From: Endomychus coccineus
Taxonomy: Eukaryota; Arthropoda; Insecta; Coleoptera; Endomychidae
Length of the DNA stretch: 64,000 bases
Assembly: GCA_958510875.1 (NCBI GenBank)
Contig: OY294068.1
Coordinates: 192,534,315-192,598,314 of the forward strand
Direction of reading: 5' to 3'
Shown here: piece by piece, positions 1 through 12,600 of the stretch
Layout: each line of letters begins with the position of its first letter
How positions within the stretch are numbered: the first letter of the stretch is position 1
Program-made: the position numbers and the translations under genes
The notes under the pieces: model-generated
Told to the model about the DNA's origin: nothing
What the model saw: only the letters and a program-made list of their open reading frames with translations
Database searches by the model: none

Positions 1-300
1 ATTAACGATATTATGAACGTCTCATTATTTTATTCCTTGTAGGAAGAAAAATCTTCTGAATTCCACCTAAATAAATATAAAAATATTTAGAAAGCGATGC
101 ATTCGCAGTCTTCAACTTTAACAATCGCACAATTGCAGTCTGTACGCGGCTAACGAGGACATTTATTCGGGTCATCGTCTCTTACACCATCCACGTACCG
201 AGAAGCGACAATAACGTATTAATTAATAACTAACTACTTTTTATAACCAAAATTGAATCTCTAAAATGCTAAAGATCAACCTTAATACGGTTACGGGGAC
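1..300. other. no feature seen
   Basis: AT-rich non-coding sequence with no reading frame, repeat or RNA gene that I can support. Confidence 0.5.
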
Positions 301-960
301 TGTGATCGAGAAAACAGTGCCAGAGTATCTCATTAAATGCGCTCAAACATGATCTTCCTCGTTGTGAACATAGTCGCCTTGCTTCATATAGCATTCCTTC
401 CTTTTCTGACCACCCTTGGAGGTTGGTATATATCTTTGAAGCTATGGTTGTTTAAATTTTTGTCAGCGATGAGGAGAGGTATTATAACCTCTTCTATGGA
501 GTCTGGTAGTGGATGACTTCCTAGAGACACTTACTCTAAAAGGCGTTCATGCAGATGACACAGTTATTCTGAGAGCACTCTTGATACCCCTGTCTAACCT
601 CATCCTAATCCTTGTATGGATTTTATTTTATATGTAGCGCATTTCGTCTGCATGTTGTGCCAAGTCCACTCGTTGTATTCTTCATATATCTGTGTTATAC
701 ATAGAGTAGAGTACAGGACCGATGTTCTATCCTTGCGGTACACCTGCTTTGGCTTGTCCTTTTCCTGATGTTGAGACCTCGCTTTGATTTTTCGTCCTGC
801 GACGTACAAATCTGTGAGTTTAAAACTGGATATCTGTAGGATTTATCTGCTTCCAGCATACCAGATATTGTTGAAGGCTTTGGCTATCTAGAAACACTAT
901 ACCGGTAGACATTCTCTTATAGTGTCATGGGTAATAAAACTTCGCATGTCATAAAAGCTT
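300..960 (-). pseudogene. Jockey-like RT fragment, palm motifs B and C
   Basis: Read on the minus strand across frames, this gives an approximate non-LTR RT palm: KAGVPQG (motif B region), IGPVLYSMYITDI, then LAQHADEMRYI, where the usual ADD catalytic pair reads ADE. Stops and frame changes interrupt it (for example just after VPQG), so it cannot encode an enzyme. Upstream on the same strand, near 900, a weak FNNIWYAGS-like stretch may be motif A. The family (Jockey or a related clade) is inferred from the spacing and the LYSMYITDI segment. No 3' tail is visible, so this is an internal fragment with both ends lost. Confidence 0.6.
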
Positions 961-2800
961 CTTGTGTAAATATATAAGTACTTAATACTTTCGTACTTAT
1001 TTCGTACCGCTCCTGTTTTCTTCATTACATAATGGAACATAAAATTTAACTACGTAATGCAATAAGTTTTCGTCAATCCGATTTCATGGATTTATATAGA
1101 CATGAAAATATCAAGTTTAGAAGCGGAAGGAATTATCTAGGTTTCACCAACAATAAGATAAGTCTTAACACGTTTATTCCGTATCAATTACTACTTTGAA
1201 TCTACACCAATTAAATTGTCGGATATATCTAAATAATTCGTCAATTCCAAGATTGAGAATTATCGCTAATTATTATTTGAGATTTTATTATGTGACACTT
1301 TCATTCCTTTGAAACATTATTACTTTGATGTACGAACTTTGAATATTGAATCACTCCCACATCATACGCATATTAGGCTTATTCTTACCCAAGCAAATGA
1401 CCAAAAAAAAACAATGGAGAAAATACTGAGACAGCGCCAAAATTATGCCTAAGAAAAGCGAATAAGAAGAATAAGCCTTTGGTGTAAGGATGATAACTTG
1501 GAGAAGACGGAGCACCCATTGCGATTTGCATACTATACTTCTTCTACGAAAAATTACTAGTCACTTTTTTTATTCTAATAAGTTATAAATGTTGACAGAA
1601 ATACCCCGTTGCTAATGCCACATTCTCAAAGCGGCCTATTAACAGCAAAGAACTGAACACATAATGGTTCATAATGCATCATCGGTAGCTATGCAACAAA
1701 TCCAATATCAATCATATTGTGCCAGGTCTGCTAAGCGATATGATGTTCTGTGCAAAAAGTAGCGATTTTTGATGCAATGTACGAACGTTTAATGGCATAA
1801 TTCCATGTGGTCGTAGGAAAAAATATTATTAAACGAGCTATAAAATTGAAACTGAAGCAAACGATCGAGAAACTGTTAATGACTAAAAGTTTTCCCGGAT
1901 TACATACTTTCCAAACTTTTTAAGAAATAAGGAACAAAAACAAATCGACCAAATTACACGGATCGCCGAGTATAATGTGGGAAAGTTTGCTTTAGTTTCA
2001 GTAATAACTACTTTATATTGCATACATGTTGCCGATTGATTGCGGAATTAAACGGAGCTAGTATTGAATAAAAGGAATATAATCATGTTTTGTCGGCGTA
2101 AATGATGATTAGCGTGATACTGACCTAGTGGATAATTGTTTTGAAATTTCATTATAGATTAGAACTTCAGACAACATATGTCCTAACAATGATTATTATA
2201 AGCGTCATAGCATTCTTTCATACAATGTGATTTAGAATAAAATGGATCATTATGATTAATGAAATGGGTCCACAGGCGACTTGTGTATTAAAATCCAATA
2301 AAAAGTGCTGCTAACTTTGGATCGGCAATTAGTGTGTGAAAGTGGACGTTTTTTGAATAGATGTTTAGAATCATGAAATAGATCAAATCCTCGTTCCTAT
2401 GTTAACTAGACACCTAATATGATATTCTACTTATTATATTTGTACTTGGTTCAATATATCCTTTCAATAGCTTTTGTATGAATCAAATAACTAATACACT
2501 GCTATTCTGATATTAAATTTTCAGAAAGCTAAGATAATTCTATGAAATAACCTAAAAGAACTGTTAGACAATATTTGTCAGAAAGATTCCTTTTGAGGTT
2601 ATATTCATTTGTAAGAAGACAATAGATACGGGAAAGTGATATTACTTATTCAATTCATAGAAAAGATATTGGAATCTTATGGAATCTAAAGAGATATTAA
2701 TAAGATAATTAATCTCGAATAAAAATTAATAATAAGACAATGAATTAACCAGATACAAATTTTTACGTTTCACCCTATACTACGTGATAGAAACTTGTAT
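961..2800. other. no gene seen
   Basis: AT-rich sequence with only short, stop-ridden frames. I see no splice-bounded exon, RNA gene or recognisable element. Confidence 0.4.
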
Positions 2801-2811
2801 CCATATTAGAT

Positions 2812-2969
2812 TTCGAGACATTGAAATATTTGCTCACTGACTGCGGAACTACACTCTTCCGCAGAAGCATATATTTCGGGACAAACAACATGACCATAGA
2901 GGCACGCTGGAAAGATCTGAAGCTCACCGGCCTACGATTAAACAGTACCAATAGGGGGTCCTTCAAGGT
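2812..2969 (+). other. unassigned open stretch ending at a donor-like site
   Basis: A moderately GC-richer plus-strand frame reads YLLTDCGTTLFRRSIYFGTN and continues to SFK, followed directly by GTGAGG, a good splice-donor sequence. A weak AG acceptor precedes it near 2812. I do not recognise the protein. The opposite strand is also open here, so coding is unproven. It could be an orphan exon of an unseen gene, a decayed transposon piece, or chance. Confidence 0.15.
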
Positions 2970-3060
2970 GAGGGTAAGAACAACATTCGCAACTAATCGA
3001 ATCAAAACATTTATTTTTCGAATTAATGAAATTGTGACCTGTTTTGTTACCTTGACATAG

Positions 3061-4090
3061 CTTTCCATTGCAGCATAGTTATGGATCATTCGGAAATTAT
3101 TGAAATATCGAGATCATAAATAGCTTCAGTGAAATTCAGTTTCTATCGTTCTCATCCAATAAGAAAACTAGTTTTTAATCCAAATTCCGTATCCAGTAGG
3201 ACCTGTATTTTGTTGCGGTCAAAACATCATCAACAATGATAATTTTTTTTCGTCTAATTTGATTTAGAAAGTTGTACCAAATTTATTCACTCACGAGCAA
3301 TACAAGCTCAGCGAATTTGCATGTTCATAATCTATCAGTCGGCTCTAGTATATATAAACTTGTCCTTCACGCTATAGAGATTTCTGAAAAACTGCTCCAG
3401 ACTCAGACAATCGTTAGCTATCAGACACACTCACCGATCATTAATTGCTGTTGTTAAAGTGGTCAACTACATTATTGTTATACTAATAGACCGTTTCAAC
3501 TTCGTTGTAAATGAGCGCATAACATTATATAGCTCCAATAATCACACCACATCAATATTTAGGACTCTAAATACTCGGACTGAGTTGCCAACTTCACTAT
3601 ATGAATAGTAGAGTTTATTTAGTTGGAAATTCAGGTTTTAACACTAACGATGCGATTTTTCATACCACAGGGTAAGGAAAATACACCGAATGTACGTATC
3701 ACTCACGTTTCTAGGTGTTCAATGCTAATTAGATCGATTTATTCATGATCAATTGTTCAAAATGGTGTATTATAGAGAACAATAGAACAATATTCGAACG
3801 AACTGAAAAATTAGTAAGTCATTTTTGTCTTAGCATAAAAGAGCGGATTTTCCTCCATGGGAATGACATGGTAAGTGGACATTGGTGAGAGACAACGATT
3901 TTCAATTGGATGTGGGTATACATATCGAATGTGTCTTCATGTTCATTCCTTCCCTCATTCAACTCAAACGGTTCCTATAGTCGTCAGAACGATAACGATA
4001 AGACATACTCCAAATACCTCGTACAAGATAGAGTAACATACGATCATAGTGGTTGAATTGCTACTGATTGGAAAGTGCCTATTCTGACAT
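3061..4090. other. no gene seen
   Basis: AT-rich. The only frame of note is about 60 codons at 3272-3457 and resembles nothing I know. Confidence 0.4.
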
Positions 4091-4093
4091 GCA

Positions 4094-4865
4094 GAAATTT
4101 GTCACAGGCTACAAATTACGGAAGCACATTCTAACTCCATCTCCACTGGATCAAACTGTACAATTTGTGGAATAGGCTAAATATCTGGGAGTGACCCTAG
4201 ATAGAACGCTGAGATGGAACTACTATTAAGAGACTACAATCCACGTATACCCATGTTAACCTATGGCGCCACAGTCTGGTGGTCGAAAGCATTACAGCAA
4301 ACGCCCAGAGCTTGGCTCACTAGCTTAGAAAGACCAGTATGCTTGATCATTACCGGAACTATTTGCTTCACACCTACGGTTGCACCCTTCTACGGACCAA
4401 AAAAAGTATTCAAACCACCATTACTGGTGCCTTAACCCCTCTGCGGAATACGCGGCAGTACAATAACACAAGAAATCAAGAAAGACATTGACTATAAATG
4501 ACCCCATCCCTGGATAGTACAATAAGGCCTGAAGTAGGTAGAGATACTTCTATGAAACTGTAATTCGAAATACTAAAGGAAATCTTAACACGCACTGCGG
4601 TCGAAGGACACCTTAAGAAGCTCGAATTAGTAGTGGAAGAAAAGTGCAGGTTCTACGAAGAGAATGAAGAAACTTTTATCCACATCTTCACAGAATGCAC
4701 TATCTTGAAGATTCCAATGGCACGACATCTAGAAGAATACCAAGTAGAAGATAGAGATTTACCTTACTTGAAACCATCCCACATCTTGAGCTTCCTCATA
4801 GCTACAGGGTTGGAGGTTATTCTAAATGGCCCAACAGCAGAAGGGGACACAATAGATCTTCGAGT
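4094..4865 (+). pseudogene. LOA/I/R1-like non-LTR fragment: RT thumb and C-terminal zinc motif
   Basis: Two collinear pieces of a non-LTR ORF2. At 4160-4215 the frame reads AKYLGVTLDRTLRW, the RT thumb entry motif. At 4250-4395 it reads MLTYGATVWWSKALQ then CLIITGTICFTPTVA, the WW-K / ITGA-TP-A block that follows the thumb. At 4633-4830 is a C-terminal zinc motif, CRFYEENEETFIHIFTEC, which matches C-x2-C-x8-H-x4-C except that the second cysteine is Tyr. It is followed by the usual LKPSHILSFL tail. The RNase H domain expected between them is missing, so this copy is internally deleted as well as frameshifted. Closest to the intact relative at 23562-25813. Confidence 0.75.
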
Positions 4866-4869
4866 TCGC

Positions 4870-5784
4870 TATGTAAAAATATCCCCAGCACAATACAATA
4901 CAATGGATGCAATAAAAATCCTACTTGACCTAACTCCTCTTCATATTCATTTGGAGAAAGGTGGGCAACACACAGGCGTATTGAAATAACCGCTGCCATG
5001 TCACAAGCAAGCGTTATGGAGCGGAATAGGCTACTGGAAGACCTGGAAAGTGTAAATATTCTTCTGGGATATCGTACCAACAACGACCAACCTCCAACTT
5101 CCCTTCAACATCACCTAGTCAGAAAGAGATGAATGGATTCGAGATAAAACCGACCTACCGAAGGCGGAAATCTATCGGTTCACAGATGGTTTCAAACATA
5201 CACAAGGATTTGGCTGCGGAATATGCGGTTGCAACCAAAGGACTGAACTATCTGTTAGACTCGGTGTTCATGCTACTATTTTTGAAAGCCATTGAGTTGC
5301 GTGTACGTGCGCAATAACAAAAGCGACGAGATCGAACGATATGGAACTGTTCAAAAGTTGTGTAAGAGAATTTGATCTTTTTACCATGTTGCTGGACGGT
5401 TATGAGTATCTTTATGAGGAACCGTTTGGTAACTTTGCAAACTTGCTCGTTCCAATGATGAGGTCTATGAAAAGAGCAAGACAGCTGTGTGGAACTATAA
5501 GTTTGTGACGTTGTTATTGTTAAAAAGTTTTTGCATTAAAGATCAAAGTGACTCCGATGTGGATACATGGCCAGTCGGGAATTGAGAGGAATTGGGCAAC
5601 AAACCCTCTGACCAAAAAGGGTGCAGATCCAAAATGTATCGGACCAGACCTAGGGGTTGGCATATCAGCAAGCACAGTTAAAATAGCAATGTCATCCTGT
5701 ACCGAAAGTAGAATACTTCAGTACTGGAAAACCTTCCATAGTTTGGCACACTTTGAGAGCAAGAGCTTGATAATTTTGTTATAA
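4870..5784 (+). pseudogene. LOA/I/R1-like fragment: connector plus split RNase H
   Basis: A second, 5'-truncated copy begins abruptly downstream of the first. 4885-4985 reads LLDLTPLHIHLEKGG, the connector after the RT thumb. 5010-5060 reads MERNRLLEDLE. 5170-5280 gives an RNase H start (RFTDGFKHTQGFGCGICG, with an FTDG catalytic-Asp motif). The C-terminal half of RNase H resumes at 5548-5784 (MWIHGQSGIERNWATNPL, then a GPDLGVGISASTVK block). The intervening 5330-5545 does not look like RNase H and may be an insertion. Stops and shifts make it a pseudogene. A related copy of the MERNRLL segment lies at 53995-54270. Confidence 0.7.
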
Positions 5785-5968
5785 ACGGGATCCAGGTCAG
5801 GTTGAACCTGTTTTCACCGGGAAGTGTGTTAATAATCTCTTTGGTATCCCTGACAAACCTTGAGGACACAGTCGGACTTTTCTGTGCGTTCAGTGTCGCT
5901 TGACTATCCGAACAGATCCAGATGATCTCATTTATCTTACCATAGCTGAGTAGGGAAAAGAAATCCAA
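5785..5968 (-). pseudogene. RNase H fragment in inverted orientation
   Basis: The minus strand reads IIWICSDSQATLNAQKSPTV then TKEIINTLPGENRFNLTWIP, the DSQ / NLTWIPGH part of a non-LTR RNase H. It breaks off at the WIPGH motif, just where the plus-strand RNase H fragment ends at 5784. The two therefore abut tail to tail, consistent with an inversion junction or a second insertion. Confidence 0.7.
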
Positions 5969-6850
5969 TGATATCGTAATTAATAATCTTGCACCAAAGA
6001 AGAGTTATAGTTGTCACCATATAAAAGCTGTGACAGCATAATCCCTGAATGAGAACTAGTAGTTATAATGGTTTAGACATTTGACTCTTTGCGTTCGAAA
6101 ATTTGAAGAAAACTCACTACTGAAAAGTTCTCTTATCATAATCGGCTTGATGTATATTAGGTACGTTTATTAAGAACGTGTAATATATTGAGCATTCGAA
6201 AACATTGCTTCATATCAAGTTCACCAGGTATCAGTTACCAAACTTTCTCGTTCGAAGTTCTTAGAAACTATAATCGATAAATATATAATGATTAACGAAA
6301 GTGCTTCGATTGCCAGTTCGAAACCTAAGTTTCAAGTACTACTCCAGAACAAGCAGATTATCTCACAGTTTTCGGAAGGATTTCATAATGAAACCCAATC
6401 ACTTACTGGAGAGAGGGTGAGTGATTAATTATTCTGAAAAAACCGAAGAAACGTCTGAGCGATGACACCCGTATCAGTATCCACACTAAATTCCAATTAG
6501 GAAACATTCAGTAATTACGAGAACTTTATCATCAAGCTCCGATTGTTCACTGTACAGTGTTGAGACATGTATGCCGTCGGGCATTGCATTGTTGTCATAA
6601 TAAACAACGCATCAGCTCTTAGCTGGAATCGAACAGGTTCCATTTATCGAGAACGGGTTCTGAATATTAAATAGGTCCTATTGTTCTGAACATTTACGTC
6701 CTCTTAATGTTTATAAAAATTTCCTTCTCATTAGTACGGTAATGAGAATATTCAATCACATTCTATTGTATAGTGTTGTCCTTAGTTTAAAAGCTCATTC
6801 TACTCAAGAATAGTCCCATGTATATGATCGTGATGCAATCTATCACCCAG
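5969..6850. other. no gene seen
   Basis: Intergenic-type AT-rich DNA. I see no exon or named element. Confidence 0.4.
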
Positions 6851-6885
6851 CTTGATGAGACTGTGGTCAGTGAAACCGTAATACA
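6851..6885 (+). ncRNA. hammerhead-like motif (candidate)
   Basis: TTGATGA is followed by a 4-bp hairpin (ACTG, loop, CAGT) and GAAAC, resembling the CUGAUGA / stem II / GAAA core of a hammerhead ribozyme. Stems I and III were not folded, so this is only a motif match. Confidence 0.2.
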
Positions 6886-7000
6886 ATATGAATGAAGATG
6901 TCCGTTAATTCATGATATTCCATTTTTACAGATAAGACAAGATGTTGAATCATGCAGAGAGTGATGCCGATGCTTTATATACCTTAACTATGACACGCCT

Positions 7001-7673
7001 GGAGAGTGCGTAGCAGGCCAGGGAACTGTGATAGTAGTTGATTAATTAATAAGAGGCAAGCAAACCGTAAATAATTGTCAATACAAAATTATAAATCTTC
7101 AATGAGAATTTGAACCAAACTATTGCAATGAATACAGTCCACTAAATGAAATCTCAAAAGACATTGGTCCTTCGAGCCGGATTAAAGTGTAAACTGCGCT
7201 CATCTCAGACAGAAAACAAGTCGGTGACAGCGTGTTCTGGTGAGCGTATTATTCTTCCATTTTACCCATTGTCCGGAGAGCGCGTAGCAGGCCACGGAAT
7301 CGTGACTGTAGTTAATTAATAAGAGACAAGCAAAAAGTAAATGATTGTCATTACAAAATTGTAAATCATCAATAAATATTTAAACCAAACTATTGCAAAA
7401 TATATAGTCCACTAAATGAAAACTCTAAGAATATAGATCCTTCGAGCCGGATTCGAGTGAAAACAGTGCTCATCCCAAACAAAAAGTCGGTAGCAGCGTA
7501 TCCTGGTGAGCGTATTCTTCTTCCATTCTACATATCGCCCAGAGAGCACGTAACAAGCCAGTGAATAAGAGACAAGCAAAAAGTAAATAATTGTTCATAC
7601 AAAATTGCAAATCTTCAGTAAATATTTAAACCAAACTATTGCAATACATTCCATTAAATGAAAACTCGAAAAG
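7001..7673. repeat. tandem repeat, about 270 bp period, 2.5 copies
   Basis: Units start at about 7001, 7275 and 7541 (spacings 274 and 266), each beginning with a GGAGAG/AGAGAG box near GCAGGCCA-like sequence. They share AATAAGAGACAAGCAAA, AACCAAACTATTGCAA and, in the first two, CCTTCGAGCCGGATT. The third unit stops near 7673. Copies differ by point changes and small indels. The origin is not clear; a retroelement terminal repeat is possible. Confidence 0.8.
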
Positions 7674-7879
7674 CATAAGAAATTTCACTTTATTTGAAAG
7701 GAAGTTGATTGCAACTAGTAACTTTCCAATTCATTATCAAAACATACAATCAGAAAACACTGGAACATCATAGTATTTATACGAAATTTACAATGAAGTA
7801 AATCGATTCTAAGAACTGATGGTACAAATAGCTACTGAGCTTAATTATGTTGAGGAAGTAAACGGAAAGTGATAAAACT

Positions 7880-8480
7880 GTAGGTAATTACATTCTGAGG
7901 ATTATATTATGTAAATTTTTTGACAGGGTGAACTAAGTGGAATTTCCTAAGTCTAGTTGCTCGTAAAGTTGATTTTTTTGCAAGGATTATTGTGTTTAAA
8001 TATTCCTATAGATTCCAATAGTTAATGTTTTCTACCCTCCGTAATGCATGTAGGTTTTCTAGTGGAGGAAAACGGTGTTGAGTTTCTATGAAGTGATTTG
8101 AAAATTTTGCATTACTTTCATTCAATTGAAGTGACTTAAAATGTTCCTTATATCTAACTTGAAACGATCTACCTGTTTCACCAATGTATAGGATATTTCA
8201 TTCCTAACAAGTTTACTCATAAGCTCCTGACTTCCGAAATTTATTAGATTCAGTTTTTAAATCAGAAAATATGTTTGAGTCTTTGGCCTGGTCTGAAAGC
8301 TATATTTAACTTTTGTTTTTTGAAGATATTCGAGATTTTATCAGATAGTGGCCCAAATTGCATCAAGGTGACATATTTTTTCTCAGTTTTTTGTTACACA
8401 TTGGGATAACTCCGATTAACAGTTAATTTTAACAGTTTTCTCTCCATTAAATCATTTATTAACGATACAGAATACCCGTT
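7880..8480 (-). pseudogene. Penelope-like element fragment: linker and GIY-YIG endonuclease
   Basis: On the minus strand from about 8340, the RT-to-endonuclease linker reads ISNIFKKQKLNIAFRP. At 8193-8040 a GIY-YIG core reads LYIGETGRSFQVRYKEHF followed by SNHFIETQHRFPPLENLHAL. The single-cut GIY-YIG endonuclease fused after RT is the hallmark of PLEs. Stops and shifts separate the linker from the endonuclease, and no RT palm is visible upstream (8490-8800). The 270-bp tandem repeat lies just past its 3' side. Confidence 0.8.
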
Positions 8481-8951
8481 TTGTATCGCAATGTTTCTTA
8501 TAGTGTCTAATTCAGTCAAAAGCGCTGGTTTTTCTAATGGTATAGAAAAGACTCTATGTATCATAGTTTGGAACGCTGCTATTTTATGTGTAAATCGGTA
8601 TGTTGAGTGTGCAGATGTTGTTACTATTGTACAAGTAGGTTTCCTTTATTTATCAAAAGAAATTTTGTTATATTGTTTTTCTTATTTTAGGTTCAAAAAA
8701 TTGACTGTTGAATTATATTCAGTTTCAGGTGTGAATATGTGGTATACATGGTATAATGTTATCTACGTATCTGTATCAAAAAATGAATTTGTGTGTTTAT
8801 AATGATCAGAAAATGTACATTTTTGATACAGATACGTGGAAGACCTTATAGTATGCTTTACTGGTAATACAGAAGAAATTACAACTATTTTTATGAATAC
8901 CTGAACCGCATTCACCCAAAAATTCACAATATAACCTGAAAATGATTGGCT

Positions 8952-9632
8952 GACACTTTTTCCTCTCCATTTTTTCCACTGGTATATTTTTCCACTAGTT
9001 TTTTTTCCAATAACCTTTTTCCTCTAGTAATGATTTTCCACCAATTCGAAAACAGTATAATTAAAATGATTTGAACAAGTATCATAGCAACGACAGTTTG
9101 ATACGTTGAACGGACAGTTTGACCTAACACATTGGTCTGACAGTTATCCCCCCTCCCTGTGGAACATGTACGAGCCCGTGTTACAAAATCTGTCGAGGAC
9201 CAACAATGTGTCGGAAGGTTGGCACAACAGATTCCAGGTGGTTGTGGGAAAAAACAACTCTAGTCTTTACGCCTTCCTCCTCGAGCTACAGAAAGAACAA
9301 GGAGACACCGAGGCCATGATTCGCGAGCTGGATTCAGGTCACAAAATTGAAAAAAAACTACACAGCAGTCCAGAGTGAAAAACGAAGAGCGAATAAACAA
9401 TTTAGTTCGCTAATATGCAGATAGGAAAAGTGGAGGCGAAGTTTTGGAATATTTAAAAGCTGTCGGTCACCATATACAATTTTGATATCCTGTTTGATAT
9501 CCATTTATAAAACTATTAAATGTATTAAAAAATAAACTGGTGGAAAAATGTATTAGTGGAAAAATATATTAGTAGAAAAAGCGGAGTGGAAAAAGCAGAG
9601 TAGAAAAAATGGAGTGAAAAAAATGGGTCCCA
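8952..9632 (+). mobile_element. deleted MULE-type DNA transposon with iterated ends
   Basis: A remnant of about 680 bp. The left end (8957-9040) carries about six copies of a TTTTTCCNCT-type motif. The right end (9541-9620) carries about six copies of its complement, AGTGGAAAAA or AGTAGAAAAA. The ends therefore form long imperfect terminal inverted repeats built from iterons. Between them lies only the C-terminal end of a transposase. I infer an internal-deletion derivative of an autonomous MULE; target-site duplications were not resolved. Confidence 0.65.
9106..9485 (+). pseudogene. MULE transposase C-terminal remnant
   Basis: The frame reads SYPPSLWNMYEPVLQNLSRT then NNVSEGWHNRFQVVVGKN and SLYAFLLELQKEQ. 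This matches the conserved W-x-YE ... RTNN-x-EGWHN-x-F block near the C-terminus of insect MULE-like (FLYWCH-associated) transposases. After about codon 90 the homology moves to another frame (VKNEERINNLV, then YADRKSGGEVLEYLKAVGHH), ending at a stop near 9485, so there is one frameshift plus an internal stop. The catalytic N-terminal two thirds are absent. It sits between iterated inverted ends (8952-9632). Confidence 0.8.
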
Positions 9633-9639
9633 CCCCCTG

Positions 9640-12600
9640 AAAATAATGCAACTATCACCTGAAATTAACGAAACAAGAAGAGTTTATTACAGCAAATGTA
9701 TGAAACAAATTGTTACTCATTTAATCATCGTGGTTCCAAGTTATCTTTGATGTAATATAAATTTATATCACTTAGGAGTGACAGGAAATGGAATCCTTCA
9801 TGGATTCTAAAAGCTTGCGGTAGAACTAACATTTCATAAAGCGAGCACTGTAACTGAAAAAAAAACGGAGGATAATATGCAGAACTTCAACACTTGGATG
9901 AAGAAGCTCAATTTCCGAGAACCAACGATTGTGTAGACGTTAGCATTAAATAATAACCATTTCTCACCCTAACTTCTAATCCTTGACAATGAATTGCTCT
10001 GAAGTTTGTTCGTGAAAATAGATTTTAATGAGTGTTTGAGTTTCACTATTAGTATTTGTACGAGATGGTGTTTTCATTTATTCTCAATGTACGTGAATCT
10101 CTTAAAACTTTATGGCTCATAAAAAGGTTAATATGGATTCCATTCTTCCACGTCGATGCTTTTTGTTCCATTTGATTCGAAATGTATTATTTTCGAATCA
10201 TAAATGTGCAGATGTCTAGACGCTACATTGAGAGAAGTGAACGAACTGTTTTCTAATCTTTTTTAGGATGACCCCGTATTCCATGAATTATCACAATTTG
10301 GCAGTTAGTCCAAGACCAGGGATTTAACTGTTGGCTTGACTAACCTTCAAATTCTTGAAGATGATTTTAAGTTCCTCGAGATACTATGTGAATCATTTGG
10401 AATATTATTGCCCATGAAAGTTTTGATGTGGATCCTGTTTTTCCACCTTAATGCCTCAGTTAGTTCTGAGTCATAATTATTCAGAAATCACGAATCTTCG
10501 AAGGTCCAGACTATGAAATAAGCGGAGTGCATTCAGTAACTCTCCACAATTACCACATTCAGATAACAGGTCCTCACATGCAAGGGAGTTGAAACGCCCC
10601 TGACAGGATCGGAACCATTCCGCCGTATTTGTCTACATACTATAAAGTATACAGCTAATCTACATAACATTACACTAAAGATCTCTCCTTGAACATAGAT
10701 AGTTCAAGATACCTATAGATAATTATAGGAAGATAGGACGACTTGGCATATCGGGGAACAGAGATAACCATTTTCAAAATTTTGCTTTGATACACGATAA
10801 CTGTCAAAAAATGTATACATTTTAATGAAATTTTCTGGACACATTCCTTTTGACAGTCTTCCAAACTCTATTGAATTTGGCCAAAATCGGGAAAAGGCAA
10901 GTATTTTTCTGGGCGTGGGTTAATTTGGATAGTTCCAGCGCCAAAAATGCAATGAGGATAGAAAAAAACGAGTTCGATAGGAATCTTAAAGGAGAGAAAC
11001 TATTTAGATGTTTCTCTGTTCAGCAAATGTCAGTACAATGGACCTTTGAGATAATATGAAATATGGGAAATATGGTCGTATTTTTGTTTTCATAGATAAC
11101 TTGATTACTTGACTAAATATTGTAAAAGAGGGCTATTTATAAATGTTGATGTGAGGTAGTTGAGCTTAAACTCTTCGCCATTCCGGGTTTTGATACGACG
11201 CGTCTCCACATAATATTTTATTACTGGAAAACCGAACAATCTGGAGGAATCAAAATTTCGTACATCGAAGAGTAACCCCAAGTTCAACATACCAAAACAT
11301 CGGATCTGTCGACAGGTCTCAAAAGTGACAGAAGGGTACGCCATTCCATCTATATTCAATCTTCTCTACCCCGCTTTGTTAATCAAATCATAACCGGAAG
11401 GCTTTCATGAATATTTTAAGAGCCCAAAAAAATCAAAAAAAAAACACCGAACCTAACTAAGCTCAATGCTTACAATAGACCTTAGCCTAATGGTGAACAG
11501 ACCATTGAACGTGACACAACCTTCTATAATACTGTTTTTATTTACACAACTAGTGAGCTTAAACATAATTGATTTAGTAACTAAGTGATGGGTAATGAAA
11601 AATTCATATGAACCAGATTCTTTTGTGTGTATATTATAACATCAATTCATAAATTGTATTTCCTTTATCAAATTCAATAAAAAACTTCACATTGGAATCA
11701 AGATTCCTTAAAGCTCATATAAAACTGTACCGGAGGGGAATACAATAGTCCTTTGAAGGCACTCAATATACCCAATACACTTCAACGTTGAACAATAATC
11801 TTTTTTTACTGGTGACTCATCTCGGGAATGTCAGCAAGATACAATATTCTGCATTCAAACATAAAAGATTAGAGAAACGTGATATAATTAATCATTCTGG
11901 TGGAGGAGCCGGGCAAAAGCGTGGGTGTAATTCGATTTACGACATGCTAAACTTTTTAACCGTTATAAGTTTTCTAGAAACTTGCGACAGCTTCACCTTC
12001 ACCGATCCCTTTTGCAACTTTGATAACTGGTCGTGAACTGTTTCTCATAAAGATAAGCCGACGACAATATCAAAGGAGTGGGCGTCATTTAGCACTAATT
12101 AAGAATTTCAGTTTCCACTCACACGCTATGAATCAGAAGAAGGGAAATATCGACGTGATTTAACTCTTTGGAAACGTGAAGACTCATTTTTAAGTCTTGT
12201 TCATTGCAAAGTTTTGGAATAGTACAATAGGTTAGCATAATTAAGTATGAAGATGTGTATCTAACTGCCTGCAAAAAGATAAAACATTGATTTTCATGTT
12301 TAAATGCTGATGAATCTGGAAGATGAACCATCCCGTCTTCGGAGATAATTTTTGTTTGTTATACTATGATATTGTGAGATGATTCGGCTTTTCGATCATA
12401 ACGAACAGTGGTCTTTTCCAAGAGAGATAATTCATAATACTCGAAGTTTTGAAGGTGATAATTATTAAATGGGAAGAAGTATACCTCATATCTTATAAGT
12501 GATAAATGAGAGTTGATTGTTTGCAAATATTATGTCCAATCTGTATCCAGGAGAATTGATACCAACTGGACGAACCAGGACTAATAGAAGAATTATTGCA

